DNA of 64,000 nucleotides from Luteolibacter yonseiensis (GTDB lineage: Bacteria; Verrucomicrobiota; Verrucomicrobiia; Verrucomicrobiales; Akkermansiaceae), in the NCBI RefSeq assembly GCF_016595465.1, contig NZ_JAENIK010000004.1:310001-374000 (forward strand). Reading direction: 5' to 3'. Below the pieces are notes generated by a model. It saw only the letters and a program-made list of their open reading frames with translations. It had not been told where the DNA came from and did no database searches. This document shows, one piece after another, positions 1 to 9,900 of this stretch (positions are counted from its first letter, which is position 1; every line of letters begins with the position of its first letter). A program made the translations under genes and the position numbers.

Positions 1-2
1 AC

Positions 3-98
3 GAACCCAAGGTTGCGGAAAACTTCCTCAACCTCGGAGCCCAATCCATCACCACGAACCGCCCGGCCTTCCTGCGTGAAGCGCTGGAGCACAACTGA
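3..98 (+). CDS. Glycerophosphodiester phosphodiesterase, C-terminal end (partial)
   Basis: Only the last 31 codons are inside the window; the gene enters from the left edge and stops at TGA 96-98. The visible C-terminus contains LGAQSITTNRPAFLREAL, which matches the end of the GDPD/UgpQ TIM barrel, where the last strand and helix read roughly G(A)D-x-I-x-T-N/D-x-P-x-x-L. GDPDs hydrolyse glycerophosphodiesters to glycerol-3-phosphate and an alcohol. The next gene starts 15 bases downstream on the same strand and is a PhoD phosphatase, so the two plausibly form a phosphate-scavenging pair. The family call rests on one short motif. Confidence 0.6.
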   Translation, partial: EPKVAENFLNLGAQSITTNRPAFLREALEHN

Positions 99-113
99 TC
101 CGACCAACCATTC

Positions 114-1682
114 ATGAGCCTTCATCTCACCCGCCGTTCCTGTATCGTAGGATCGGTCTCCGCCCTTCTCGCCCTCGGTGCCGAACGCGTGTTCGGAGCA
201 TCCGGCACGATCCTCACGCAACCTCATTTCCCCGACTACCCTTTCAAGCTCGGCGTCGCCTCCGGAGATCCGGATTCCAGCGGCTTCGTGCTCTGGACAC
301 GCCTCGCCCCGAAGCCTCTCGAGGGCGGCGGGATGGGGCCTGAATCCGTCCAGGTCTTCTGGCAGGTGTCCGAGGACGAGGCCATGACCAAGATCGTCGC
401 CAGGGGGGAAACCATCGCCACCGCGGGTCTCGGCCACTCCGTCCACGTCGAAGTGGGAGGCCTCAGGCCGGACCGGTGGTACTGGTATCAATTCAAGGCA
501 GGCAGCGAGGTCAGCCAGAAAGGGCGCACCCGCACGCTGGAACACCGCAACCGTCCCGCGGCGGAGACCACAGCTTTGAAAATGGCGTTCGCGTCCTGCC
601 AGCACTTCGAGGCCGGATACTACACGGCCTACGACCACATGCTCGCGGAGTCTCCCGATCTGGTGTTCCACCTGGGTGACTACATCTACGAAGGCCCGAG
701 CCGCACCGGACAGGTCCGCTCGCACGTCGGCCCGGAGACGGTCACCCTCGAACATTATCGCAACCGCCACGCCCAGTACAAGACGGACGCCTCCCTGCAG
801 GCCATGCACGCGGCCGCGCCATGGGTCGTCACCTGGGATGACCACGAGTTCGACAACAACTATGCCGGAGACATTCCCGAGGAGAAGTCCCCCACCGAGC
901 GGCTCGAATTCCTCAAGCGCCGCGCCGCCGCGTACCAGGCGTATTACGAGCACATGCCGCTGCGCACCACCTCCATCCCGGACGGTCCCGGCATGCGTCT
1001 CTACCGCAGCATCCGTCACGGAAAACTCGTGGATTTCCATTTCCTCGATACCCGCCAATACCGCAGCGACCAACCGAACGGCGACGGAATGAAGGCCCCC
1101 GGATCCGCGGCACTCGATCCCAAGGCATCCATCCTCGGTGAAGCGCAGCGCACCTGGCTGCTGGACGAACTCACGAACTCACGCCCGCAGTGGAACGTGC
1201 TGGCACAGCAGGTGATGATGGCGCGCGTGGATCGCGAACGCGGCCCTGACGAAAAATGCAGCATGGACCAGTGGCCGGGCTATGAAATCGAACGTCGCTC
1301 GATTTTGAACGCCTTCGATGAACGGAAAATCACCAACCCCGTCGTGCTGACAGGCGACATCCACACCCATTGGGCCAATGATCTGGTCATGGACTACGAT
1401 GGCAAGGACTCCCGCGCCATCGGCTCCGAGTTCGTCTGTTCCTCCATCACCTCCAAAGGCGATGGCAAGGATGTGTCGAGGGAGGAGGGTGAGATACAGG
1501 CGGAGAATCCGTTCGTCCGTTACTACAGCGATCACCGTGGCTACGTCAGCTGCCGGATCGATGCGAAACAATGGCAGTCTGATTTCCGGACCGTTGAATA
1601 TGTGAGCCGTCCCGGAGCGCCGGTGCTCACGCCCGCATCATTCATCGTGGAGAACAACCGCCCCGGTTTGCAAAAGGCGTGA
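114..1682 (+). CDS. phoD: Alkaline phosphatase D family protein, Tat-exported
   Basis: 522 aa, the usual PhoD length. The N-terminus has a twin-arginine signal (RR at residues 7-8, then a hydrophobic stretch ending near VFGA), so export is probably by Tat in folded form. A PhoD N-terminal fibronectin-like domain follows (ASGDPDSSGFVLWTRLAP), then the metallophosphatase core: FASCQHFEAGYYTAY, HLGDYIYEG, WDDHEFDNNY and TGDIHTHWAND, which carry the Fe/Ca ligands of this family. It hydrolyses phosphomono- and diesters in the periplasm or at the cell surface. It lies directly downstream of a GDPD fragment, consistent with organic phosphate acquisition. No Pho box was recognised, so phosphate control is not shown by the sequence. 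Confidence 0.9.
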   Translation: MSLHLTRRSCIVGSVSALLALGAERVFGASGTILTQPHFPDYPFKLGVASGDPDSSGFVLWTRLAPKPLEGGGMGPESVQVFWQVSEDEAMTKIVARGETIATAGLGHSVHVEVGGLRPDRWYWYQFKAGSEVSQKGRTRTLEHRNRPAAETTALKMAFASCQHFEAGYYTAYDHMLAESPDLVFHLGDYIYEGPSRTGQVRSHVGPETVTLEHYRNRHAQYKTDASLQAMHAAAPWVVTWDDHEFDNNYAGDIPEEKSPTERLEFLKRRAAAYQAYYEHMPLRTTSIPDGPGMRLYRSIRHGKLVDFHFLDTRQYRSDQPNGDGMKAPGSAALDPKASILGEAQRTWLLDELTNSRPQWNVLAQQVMMARVDRERGPDEKCSMDQWPGYEIERRSILNAFDERKITNPVVLTGDIHTHWANDLVMDYDGKDSRAIGSEFVCSSITSKGDGKDVSREEGEIQAENPFVRYYSDHRGYVSCRIDAKQWQSDFRTVEYVSRPGAPVLTPASFIVENNRPGLQKA

Positions 1683-1825
1683 AAACCGGCAACCGTGGAT
1701 GGAGCGGGAATGAGGAAATACAAAAACCGATATGACCCTATAAGATTTTTGTATTGTTAGGGAATCGTGCGATTGAGGGATTCTGGCATTTTGGGAACGG
1801 CTTCCTTTTCCAACCAAATTCCGCC

Positions 1826-2662
1826 ATGTCCCTCAAAAGCACCATCACCGCCGCCATCGCCTCGGGTATTCTCGCAGGCTCCTCACACGCCATCACCATC
1901 TACGGCCTCGGCCCGGGTGGGCAGCTCTACAGCTTCGACTCCGCCTCACCCGGCACCGTCAACGCCGTGGGAGCGGCCACCGTCGGTGGAATCGTGGACA
2001 TCGATTTCCGCGGGTCTGACAACAGGCTCTACGGACTCTCCGCCACAGGTACCACCTCCACCATCAACACCCTCACCGGTGCCGCGACCGTGGCATTCAG
2101 CCCCTCCCATACGCTCGGGGGGAATGTGAGCGGTTTTGACTTCAATCCGGCCGCGGACCGCATGCGCATCGCCGTGGGAGGAACGAACAATTTCCGGATG
2201 GTTCCCAGTGGAATCCCGGGGATGACCGCCGGCACGGTGGTCAATGGGGCGACGGGAGGGGATGGATTGTTCAGCGTGGCACCCGGCATTTCGGTGTTGG
2301 ACGTGGCCTACACGAATCCTTTCAACGGCGCCGCCGGGACCACTCTCTTCAGCATCGGTTCGGATGGCATGCTTTACAGCCACCCCATGGCCGGAGCTCC
2401 CACGTTCAACAACATGCTCGCGGTCGGCTCGCTCGGCATTCCAGTAGCGGGAGACGTAGGCTTCGACATCGCCGCGGACGGCACGGGCTATCTGGTTTCA
2501 GGAAACAATTTCTACACGGTCAATCTGACCAGCGGTCTGGCCACGTCCGTCGGCACGCTGGGCCAGAACCTCACTTCCATCACCGTGGTGCCGGAGCCGG
2601 GAGCCATCGTGTTGGTCAGTGTCGTGGGTCTTGGTTTGTTGCGCCGCAACAGGACCCGGTGA
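1826..2662 (+). CDS. DUF4394 domain protein with PEP-CTERM sorting signal
   Basis: 278 aa from ATG 1826. This start gives a clean signal peptide (MSLKSTITAAIASGILAG); an in-frame start at 1754 would add 24 residues in front of it and is unlikely. The body has DUF4394 features: short repeats of the form YGLGPGGQLYSFDSA, VDIDFRGSDNRLYGL, and GFDFNPAADRMRI, typical of a beta-propeller-like fold. The C-terminus reads VPEPGAIVLVSVVGLGLL then RRNRTR: a PEP motif, a transmembrane helix and a basic tail, the PEP-CTERM/exosortase sorting signal. It is therefore expected to be processed by an exosortase and exposed at the surface. Function is unknown. A strong terminator follows. Confidence 0.85.
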   Translation: MSLKSTITAAIASGILAGSSHAITIYGLGPGGQLYSFDSASPGTVNAVGAATVGGIVDIDFRGSDNRLYGLSATGTTSTINTLTGAATVAFSPSHTLGGNVSGFDFNPAADRMRIAVGGTNNFRMVPSGIPGMTAGTVVNGATGGDGLFSVAPGISVLDVAYTNPFNGAAGTTLFSIGSDGMLYSHPMAGAPTFNNMLAVGSLGIPVAGDVGFDIAADGTGYLVSGNNFYTVNLTSGLATSVGTLGQNLTSITVVPEPGAIVLVSVVGLGLLRRNRTR

Positions 2663-2684
2663 AATTCATTTCCCCTACAAACCG

Positions 2685-2727
2685 GAATACCCCGCTGGCG
2701 TCCCTTGGCCACGGGGTATTCTCTTTT
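2685..2727 (+). terminator. Rho-independent terminator after the DUF4394 gene
   Basis: Perfect 10-bp inverted repeat GAATACCCCG (2685-2694) and CGGGGTATTC (2712-2721) with a 17-nt loop, followed by TCTTTT. It begins 23 bases after the stop codon at 2662. Confidence 0.85.
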
Positions 2728-3112
2728 ACAGATCACACGGTTCCCGGCGACTTGCTTGGAGTCATCAAAGGGGGAGAAATCCACGGTGCACGGGACCTGC
2801 CGCGCTGCGATGGATGTGAAGCGGAACGTCACCCGTCATACCATTTTTCATCAATAAGGTGACTTTGATCCCGGGTCGCGGCTCCGTGAACCGCGTGCGG
2901 CCCGCCGCCGCTTTCGTCTGCCAGCTCGCTGGCCGGGACGGAGGTTCGAATTCATCAGGCCCGCCTCCCATTGTGCGACAGCCTGCGGAGCAATCAATGA
3001 TCCGCTGTGGTTCCGCCATGTCAGCAACCTGACGACGGAAAGCCGCGGCGGGCCGCACGCATTCCGGAAGCTTCGCCGGCTCCAATCATCACTTTATTTT
3101 CGGAAACCGGTA
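2728..3112. other. Intergenic stretch between convergent genes
   Basis: 385 bases with no credible gene. The open frames here overlap a long inverted repeat and show no recognisable protein. The only structure seen is the inverted repeat listed separately. Confidence 0.6.
2893..3060. repeat. Imperfect inverted repeat, 23-bp core arms
   Basis: Left arm 2893-2915 and right arm 3038-3060 match at 22 of 23 positions in inverted orientation; similarity continues weakly inward for about 20 bases. The arms enclose 122 bases. They could be two opposite copies of a dispersed intergenic repeat, or a large hairpin between the convergent genes at 2662 and 3113. Confidence 0.65.
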
Positions 3113-6100
3113 TCAGATCTCTTCCTCTTTCAACCAGCGGAATGAGACGATCTCGAAGCGGCGTCCGAATTTTTTATTCGTCTCGTTGAGCGAGGATTCG
3201 GGCGTCAACGTGTTGTCGGAGATATCCACATAATTCGGCGAACGCTGCACGACGGCCTCGCAGTAGCACTTGGCTGCGATGTTTCCCGCGCCGTCGCGGC
3301 TTTCGCCATAGGCACGGATGCGAAAGGTGTCGGAACGGGCGCTGAGCGCAGGACCGATGAACTGGAGCAGGTCCGCCTGGGTGAGGAATCCGAGCGCGCC
3401 CCATGCGGTGGTGTCCGGCTTCAGGGTTTGTTCCATTCTTGTGGAGTCCTCGATGTTGTCGATGCTTTTGAAGTCCGGCAGCTTGCTGGTGTTGTCGAGC
3501 GGCCATTCCTTGCTGAATGAATCGTTCACCCCGGAGAGATCGATGGCCGCCTGCAGCGCGCCCTTCTTGCCATCCTCTTCTTTCGAGAGGCGGCGGTTGG
3601 CGAAGTCGGCGAGGCTGATGAACGGACCGCGTTCCCGGACCTGTTTGACAATCTGCTCGGCAAGCTTGGTGATCTCCCCACGATCGAAGACACGCTGGCC
3701 GGACCATGCGGCGACATTGCCCGCCTGACTTCCGTCCCAGTCACCACCGGGAGCGTTGAGGAAACGCGGGAAGGCCACCTTGTCACCGTATTTCTTATCG
3801 ACGCCGGAAAGCAGGAGGGCTTCCCAGGCGCTGACGCTGGTGGAGTTCACGTTGAACGCTCCATCGATGAGCAGGTGGGACGCCGCGTGGTGGTACGCGA
3901 GGCCAGGAACGGTGAGATGATCCGGTGGGATCTCCCCCCCCATCTTGTTCGGGCGCATGCGGCCGTTCGGCAGCGGGGATTTGTCCGGTGCATCGAGGAA
4001 AGCTTCTTTCTCCTCGTTGGTGCCGCTGGAGAGGAAATAGCCGTCCCACAGGTTGTGGTTGAGCTCATAGCTGAGATCGTAGATGACGCTTTGTTTTTCC
4101 GGCACCTTGTGGATGTAGTTGCGGGCGGTGTAAGCCCAGTTGTCCTCATTGGTGCGGGTCTCATCTCCGTTGTTGTCCGAGCGGCCGTCGGTGGAGTAAC
4201 CGATGCTTCTCTGGTTCCAACCGCCCTTGTCCTTGTTGATGCTTTCGGAACGGTCCGGCTCGGTGTGTTCCATCGGCACGCGGGGATCCGCGAGGGAATT
4301 CCCCAAGGCGTAGGTGGGATGCCAGATGAACTCGGAGAAACCGACGTGCTGGAGCGCGCCGAGCGATGCGATTTCCGTTCCCTTGCGGGGGACATCGAAA
4401 AGAATGCGCTGCGGGACTCCACGGACCGGTTGATCGAAGGGATCCCCGAGCGCCTTGCCTCCGGACGAGCGCGGACTGATGCTGTTCCAGTCGACATCGC
4501 CATCGAAGAGGTCCCGGGTATAGATGCCGAAGAAGTTGGGAGCGAGATTGCTCACGTTGTCGAACGGATTGCGGAACGCCCACGAGGCGCGCATGTTCCA
4601 GTTGCCGATCGCGGAGTCTTCAAGGTGGCCGGTACCGGCGAGCTTGCCCGAGCCGATGAGGTTGGACTCCGTTTCCTGGGACCAGCGGAGGCGGAAGCCG
4701 TCACGGGTGCGGCGGTCGGGAATCTGGCTGATCGTGGTATTGGAAACCGAGGTCTTGGCAAATGGCACGGTATCAAGGGACGTCCATTCGACGGGCATTT
4801 CGTCCTCGTCGCCATATTGATAGGCGCAGGACACGAAACGGCCCATTTTCGCATCTTGAAATGTCAGGAGGGTGTCCGTGGAGGACATTTTCCACGACAT
4901 GAGATAGTCATCGGCCTGGGTGTATCCGTCCTCCTGCACATTCGCCCCCGCCGCAGGCCGTGCGGGAACGACTTCGCGCCACTCGATCGGACGACTCTGC
5001 GCGCGGTTCACCACAATCACCGCGGTGGTCAGATCCTCCTTGGGGTACTGGAGAGGGGTGAAGAGGTTCGCCTTTTCATGCGCGTCCATGTAGAAGGCCC
5101 TGCTGGGGCTCGGAGCCACCGACGTGGTGAGGGTATTGCCACCAAAACTATCCGTTTCCTGGTAATCCGCGTTTTTCGAGGGAGACCAGACCAGGGTTTG
5201 ACCCGGTTCCAGGGTGGCGGCGTCCATTTTGAAGAACATGCTGCCGCGGGTGGCCCCGCCTTTCTCTCCGCCGTTGTTGAGCCCCCAGAACATGCGGTAG
5301 TTCCGCTTGATCCCGCCCTCCATGGTGACCTCGACCTGCTTGGCCCCGTTGATGTGCATGAAGATGGTGGACGCCGGGACCCGCATGGTGAAGTTGTAGG
5401 GATTCCACAGAGCGACGCGCGGATAGAGATGGAGACGGAGGCCGTAGGGGGCGTTCGGCTTTGGCGTGGTGGGTTCGTAATAACTCAGGTTGTAATACAT
5501 CGATCCCTCCACCAGGACGGGCATGAAATAGGATTTCACCCGTTTGTTGTAGTCGATGGATTTTTTACTGTTTCCGCCGGTTGGCAGGTTCAAAAACTCA
5601 GGATCATCGAGCTTGGGCGAATAGCTGCCGAAAGGCGCGTCGTCCGCGCGCTTCGCCCATGTCCGGAGCAGGCCGAATTTGGGAGAAAGGGGGTCCAGGC
5701 GCTTGCCCGAACCGGACGGGGAGGATGCGACGTCCGAACTGATGATGTTATCCAGATCGTTGACGCCCTTCAGGGTGAAGCCTTCCCCTCTCTCGTCACC
5801 AATGGAGCCCTCGCTTTGAAAAAATGCGGTGAGATCCTTTTTCCAGCCACCCTCACGGACATTGACGGGCAGCCCTGCGGACCAGACGTTGAACTCATGG
5901 AAACGGCGGTCATCCATGCCAGGCTGGACCAATGCGAGCTGGCGGTCGCTGGCGAGTTTGGAGCGTTCCTCGTTCGCCAATTCCTTATTTCCCATTTTCA
6001 CACCCTTGTCCTTGTAGGCCTTCCACGAGGAATCCTGCGCGAGCATGAGCGCCTTGTACTGCCCCACGGTCGTGTCCGGGGTGCCGTCGCGGGTGGCGAC

Positions 6101-6802
6101 ATTCGCCTGCGTTCCCAGATCCCCGACCCACCATGCATAGCCGCCCCGGTGCTTGGATGGATTGTTGTTTTTGGACGGAGCGGATTTGGGTTCATTGCTG
6201 ACCTCCACCAGCGGAGCATACACGGCATCCGCTTTCTGATTTCCCCTGTCAGGGGCACCCTGGCCGAGACTGCCGACGTCCACGAGGGCCACAAGGTCGG
6301 CGGAGGGGCCGGAACCGTCGTCGTCATGGACGATCTTGTTCGTGCCACCGTTGCCATCATCATCCCCATTGCCTTCATTACCGCTCACCAAGGTGGTGAG
6401 CCGCTCGTCGCGGGCGTTCCAGCCATTGGCCTGGCGTTGGTCGCTGAGGCCTCCTTTTTCCGCGTCACGCGTGATCCATGGCTTTCCGTTCTTCTGTGTG
6501 CTTTTCCAAACGCTGACCCAGTGCGGATGCTCGGGATCATTCACGCCGTTGCTGGCCATCCGCGCGTCGGCGGACACGCGCTGGTCCGGTCCCAGATTCT
6601 TCTGCAGCTCACCGAGCGCGATCATCAGTCCCATGCGCGCGTTCGCACGCGCGCGCTCCATGGCATTGCCATTGCCGGTCTTGCGCAGTTCGATGGTCGA
6701 GAGTCCCAGCAGTCCGACAGCGATGACGACCAGCAGAAGCATCATCATCAGGGTGGCGACCAATGCGAATCCCGAAGGTCTCTTGCGTTTGGTGAATTTC
6801 AT
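3113..6802 (-). CDS. Verru_Chthon cassette protein A-like giant prepilin-type protein
   Basis: 1229 aa. The N-terminus has basic residues followed by GFALVATLMMMLLLVVIAVG, a type IV prepilin-like methylation/hydrophobic segment, then a charged helix rich in R, A and N up to about residue 80. This matches the Verru_Chthon cassette protein A family, which is restricted to Verrucomicrobia and relatives and is normally over 1000 aa. The rest is low in recognisable domains, with many Trp/Tyr-Asn-Pro turns, as in exported beta-rich proteins. Such proteins usually sit in a four-gene cassette (A-D) of prepilin-like proteins; B, C and D are not next to it here. It probably assembles through a type II secretion/pseudopilus-type system. 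The biochemical role is unknown. No Shine-Dalgarno is visible before the ATG. It lies downstream of and on the same strand as the DNRLRE giant. Confidence 0.75.
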   Translation of the reverse strand: MKFTKRKRPSGFALVATLMMMLLLVVIAVGLLGLSTIELRKTGNGNAMERARANARMGLMIALGELQKNLGPDQRVSADARMASNGVNDPEHPHWVSVWKSTQKNGKPWITRDAEKGGLSDQRQANGWNARDERLTTLVSGNEGNGDDDGNGGTNKIVHDDDGSGPSADLVALVDVGSLGQGAPDRGNQKADAVYAPLVEVSNEPKSAPSKNNNPSKHRGGYAWWVGDLGTQANVATRDGTPDTTVGQYKALMLAQDSSWKAYKDKGVKMGNKELANEERSKLASDRQLALVQPGMDDRRFHEFNVWSAGLPVNVREGGWKKDLTAFFQSEGSIGDERGEGFTLKGVNDLDNIISSDVASSPSGSGKRLDPLSPKFGLLRTWAKRADDAPFGSYSPKLDDPEFLNLPTGGNSKKSIDYNKRVKSYFMPVLVEGSMYYNLSYYEPTTPKPNAPYGLRLHLYPRVALWNPYNFTMRVPASTIFMHINGAKQVEVTMEGGIKRNYRMFWGLNNGGEKGGATRGSMFFKMDAATLEPGQTLVWSPSKNADYQETDSFGGNTLTTSVAPSPSRAFYMDAHEKANLFTPLQYPKEDLTTAVIVVNRAQSRPIEWREVVPARPAAGANVQEDGYTQADDYLMSWKMSSTDTLLTFQDAKMGRFVSCAYQYGDEDEMPVEWTSLDTVPFAKTSVSNTTISQIPDRRTRDGFRLRWSQETESNLIGSGKLAGTGHLEDSAIGNWNMRASWAFRNPFDNVSNLAPNFFGIYTRDLFDGDVDWNSISPRSSGGKALGDPFDQPVRGVPQRILFDVPRKGTEIASLGALQHVGFSEFIWHPTYALGNSLADPRVPMEHTEPDRSESINKDKGGWNQRSIGYSTDGRSDNNGDETRTNEDNWAYTARNYIHKVPEKQSVIYDLSYELNHNLWDGYFLSSGTNEEKEAFLDAPDKSPLPNGRMRPNKMGGEIPPDHLTVPGLAYHHAASHLLIDGAFNVNSTSVSAWEALLLSGVDKKYGDKVAFPRFLNAPGGDWDGSQAGNVAAWSGQRVFDRGEITKLAEQIVKQVRERGPFISLADFANRRLSKEEDGKKGALQAAIDLSGVNDSFSKEWPLDNTSKLPDFKSIDNIEDSTRMEQTLKPDTTAWGALGFLTQADLLQFIGPALSARSDTFRIRAYGESRDGAGNIAAKCYCEAVVQRSPNYVDISDNTLTPESSLNETNKKFGRRFEIVSFRWLKEEEI

Positions 6803-6860
6803 GGCGGAGGAAAAAGAGATAAAAAACGAATTTTTGAGAATTGGGGGGGAGAAAGGTGAA

Positions 6861-6899
6861 GGGCGCGCCCGGTGACCTTGCGGAAACCCGGACGCGCCC
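6861..6899 (-). terminator. Hairpin downstream of the DNRLRE giant gene
   Basis: GC-rich stem of about 12 bp with one mismatch: GGGCGCGCCCGG (from 6861) pairs with CCGGACGCGCCC (6888-6899). It sits 12 bases past the stop of the minus-strand gene ending at 6912 and before the next gene starting at 6802. There is no strong U-run after it, so it may be a weak terminator or an mRNA-stabilising hairpin. Confidence 0.55.
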
Positions 6900-6911
6900 C
6901 GAGCGGGTGGA

Positions 6912-9900
6912 TCAAGGAGTGTGGACGACTTCCAGACGGAAGAATTTCTTGTCCGCTCCCAGGGTGTGGGTCAGCGAGATGGCGGTGGGGTCGTTCACCG
7001 CGGACGATTCGGCGGTCCAAACACCCAGGTCCGTGCTGCTCACGATGCGGTAGCTGATCCGTGGATCATTCGCAGCCAGGGTGCCCTTGGGGAAGGACAG
7101 GCTGAACTGATTCCCGTTGCGCAAGGCCGTGGGCAACACGTTCGGGGTGGTCGGATTGAAGCCGAGCGCGTATTCCACCAGGGCGGTGATGCCGTCATGG
7201 TCGTTGTCGGAATCCATCGTGATCCCGGCGGCATCGAACGAGGCGGCCCAGGCTTCGAAAGAATTCCCTTCCGGAGCATCGCCACCGATGGTGAAGATCC
7301 GGAGACGCGGAGCGACGTCGGCAGCGGCACCCGGGAAGTAGAATGTCCAGTTGTCGTTGCCACCCTTCGGCTTCAGGTAGAAGCCGAAGTTCGGGGCTCC
7401 GGCGCGCCAGTTGCGGATGATCGAGGTGACATCCACCGCCGTGGTGGAGTTTTGTCCGAGACCCGTGAGGGCGGCGGTGCTCTCCGCGACGTGCTCGCCG
7501 ATGACCGGGCCATTGAGCCCATACGAGGTCGCAGGGGTCCAATCCTGCAGCACCTGGTGGATCTCGGTCGGCGTGCTGCTCTGGCCTTCGCCTTCGCCAT
7601 CGCCTTCGCCGTTCGTGTGGATGAGCAGTTCGGCCCTGACGATCTCCTCATTCGCAGGAATGGAGTTCGGGCTTCCATCAAACGCGAACGGGAACTTCAG
7701 GAAGGCCTCCTTGGTTGCCAACGGATCCGAAACGATTGTTCCGATGTGGCCCTCGAGCGTGGCACCATCCACGGTGGAGGTCCCGGACTTGTAGCTGATC
7801 ACCGAGGAACGATCGCCGAACAGGGTGTATTCCCGGACCGGCACGGTGGTGTAGGTCACCGTCAGCTTCGGCCGTTTCGACAGGGTCTTGTGGCCAACGG
7901 TGCCGTAGCTGAGCGCATCGCTCGTTCCACCATCGTAGATGCTGAACCCGTAGTTCGGCATGCCGGACGCCCACTCCCGGAGGATGCTCGTCACATTGGC
8001 GCTGCCGACCGCGTTCAGGGCGAGACGAGGGAAGCCGGCGACAGGTGTGCGGGCGGATCCCCCGCGGGCGCCTTGCAGCGGTCCGCTGTTGCCGTTCGAG
8101 ATGCTGTCATGCGTGGTTGTCGCATCGACAGGCACCGTCAGGCGGTCGACGACGAACGGCCCTGGCGAGGTGTCGTTGGTGGAACCGCCGACGGTGATCG
8201 TGAGGGAGGCATCGAGGATCTTCGCATTCGAAGGGATCCTGCCGGCGGTATTGCCGAAGATGTTGTCGAAGCGCATCAGGTCGTTCACATCCGGAATGCC
8301 GCCGTCGACACCATAAACCTCGATCGTGGAGCCGAGTCGGGTGGTTCCTTGGTCGCTGATCTGCAGTTGGAACTGGCCGGTGTAGTTGTTGCCCTCCTGG
8401 AAGACCAGGGTGGTCGTCGGAAAGACCGGCCTCGAATCCTGGATCACACCGGCTGCCGAGGTGGACGAGCCCGGGGTGTAACCCGGTCCGGCGGCAAGCG
8501 TGATGATCACGGTTTCATCCTGTTCCAAGGTGGAATCCTTCAGGAGGGAAACCACGATTTCCGCAGATGCCGCTCCGGCCGGGATCGTCACCGATCCGGT
8601 GAGCGGGGTGAAATCACTGCCGGAGGTGGCGGTGCCGCTGACGGTGTAGTTGACCACCTGGTCCCCGGTCGTGGCGCCGGAGCGCGAGACCTGGAATTTC
8701 AACGTGGCATCCGCGTCGTCCTCGGCGGTGGAATTCCTGATCGGAGTGATCGAGACCTCGTTCGCACCGGGCAAGGTTGGATTGATCGGGGTGGCCAGGA
8801 AGCGGAAACCACTCGCCTGGTTGGCGCGGTTGAGGCCGGGAAGATCCTGGGAGAAGATCAGGAAGCTGTTCCCCGCGGCGGAGTAGTGATAGATGTTGTC
8901 ACCGCCGTTGTTGCTTTGTCCCGGATTGTTGTCCGCACAGATGAACAGAGCGGTGTTCGAGGGATTGATCGCGCTGCCGTCACCAAAGGTCAGTTCATAC
9001 CCCCGGGCGGTTTGGTTGACCGTGAACCCGAGAGTGGCGAGGTCGCCATTGAGCGCGGTGGTCTCGAAATCCCCGCTGGTCGAAGTCTTCTGGTTCAGCC
9101 ATCCGCTGAGGACACGGGTGGCCGTGCTCGGGATGTAGAGGATCGTGAAGTCGCTGTCCTCGGTGGTTTGGAAGTTGTCACGGGTGGTGACGATCCAGTT
9201 GTCTCCGGAGCGGACGACCGAGGCCACGTTGTCCGAGTCATTGCCCGCCGAGACGACGATGACGTTGCCTGTCATCGGCAGACCGTAGATGTGGTAGGTT
9301 CCCGCGATGACTCCTTGATCGTTCGTTGGCCGGGTGATCCTCGCGGTGGCGGGCAGGTTGCTGCTGCCGGCGATGACCGTTCCATCCGCGGCGATGTTCG
9401 CGCCTGTCCAGCCTTGGGCGAACGGGAACCAACCGAGCGAGAACGACGAGGACTCCGGAGCGGTCGTCGGATGCGCGTCTCCCGGACCGCTGTTGTCGCG
9501 GCTGCTCACGTGATAGACGCCATCCGCGTTGTAGGGGGCGACGACGTTGTCGTATGGCGCGAGGTTGCCGTTGAGGCTCGTGTTGGTGGTGAGCAGCACG
9601 CCCGCGTTGAATGGGGCCGCCGTGCCATTGATGTTGACCGCGATGTCACCCGAGTCCGTTCCAAGGCCGGTGAAGGCGCGCGGAGCCGCGGTGGAGGCGA
9701 GCACGGTCCAGGGGGCGGGACTTGCCGCCTCTGTTTCAAGCTCGGTTCCGGTGGCGAGGTCGACATCCTTGCCGTCGATGATTCCCGCCGAGTAACCCGG
9801 GACCGTCGGTGAATTGTAGTTCACAGAGGTGGTGAGGATGTTGTCCGTGCGGCTGCTGTTGCCGAGGTTGTCATAAACCACCGCCACCATGCGGCGGATC

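Noticed and set aside
3875..6859. 994-codon plus-strand open frame
   Set aside because: Antisense to the prepilin-like giant gene; it has no domain, an odd composition and no start signal. Long antisense frames are expected in GC-rich DNA.
6921..9812. 963-codon plus-strand open frame
   Set aside because: Antisense to the DNRLRE giant; Gly/Arg-rich shadow translation without any recognisable domain.
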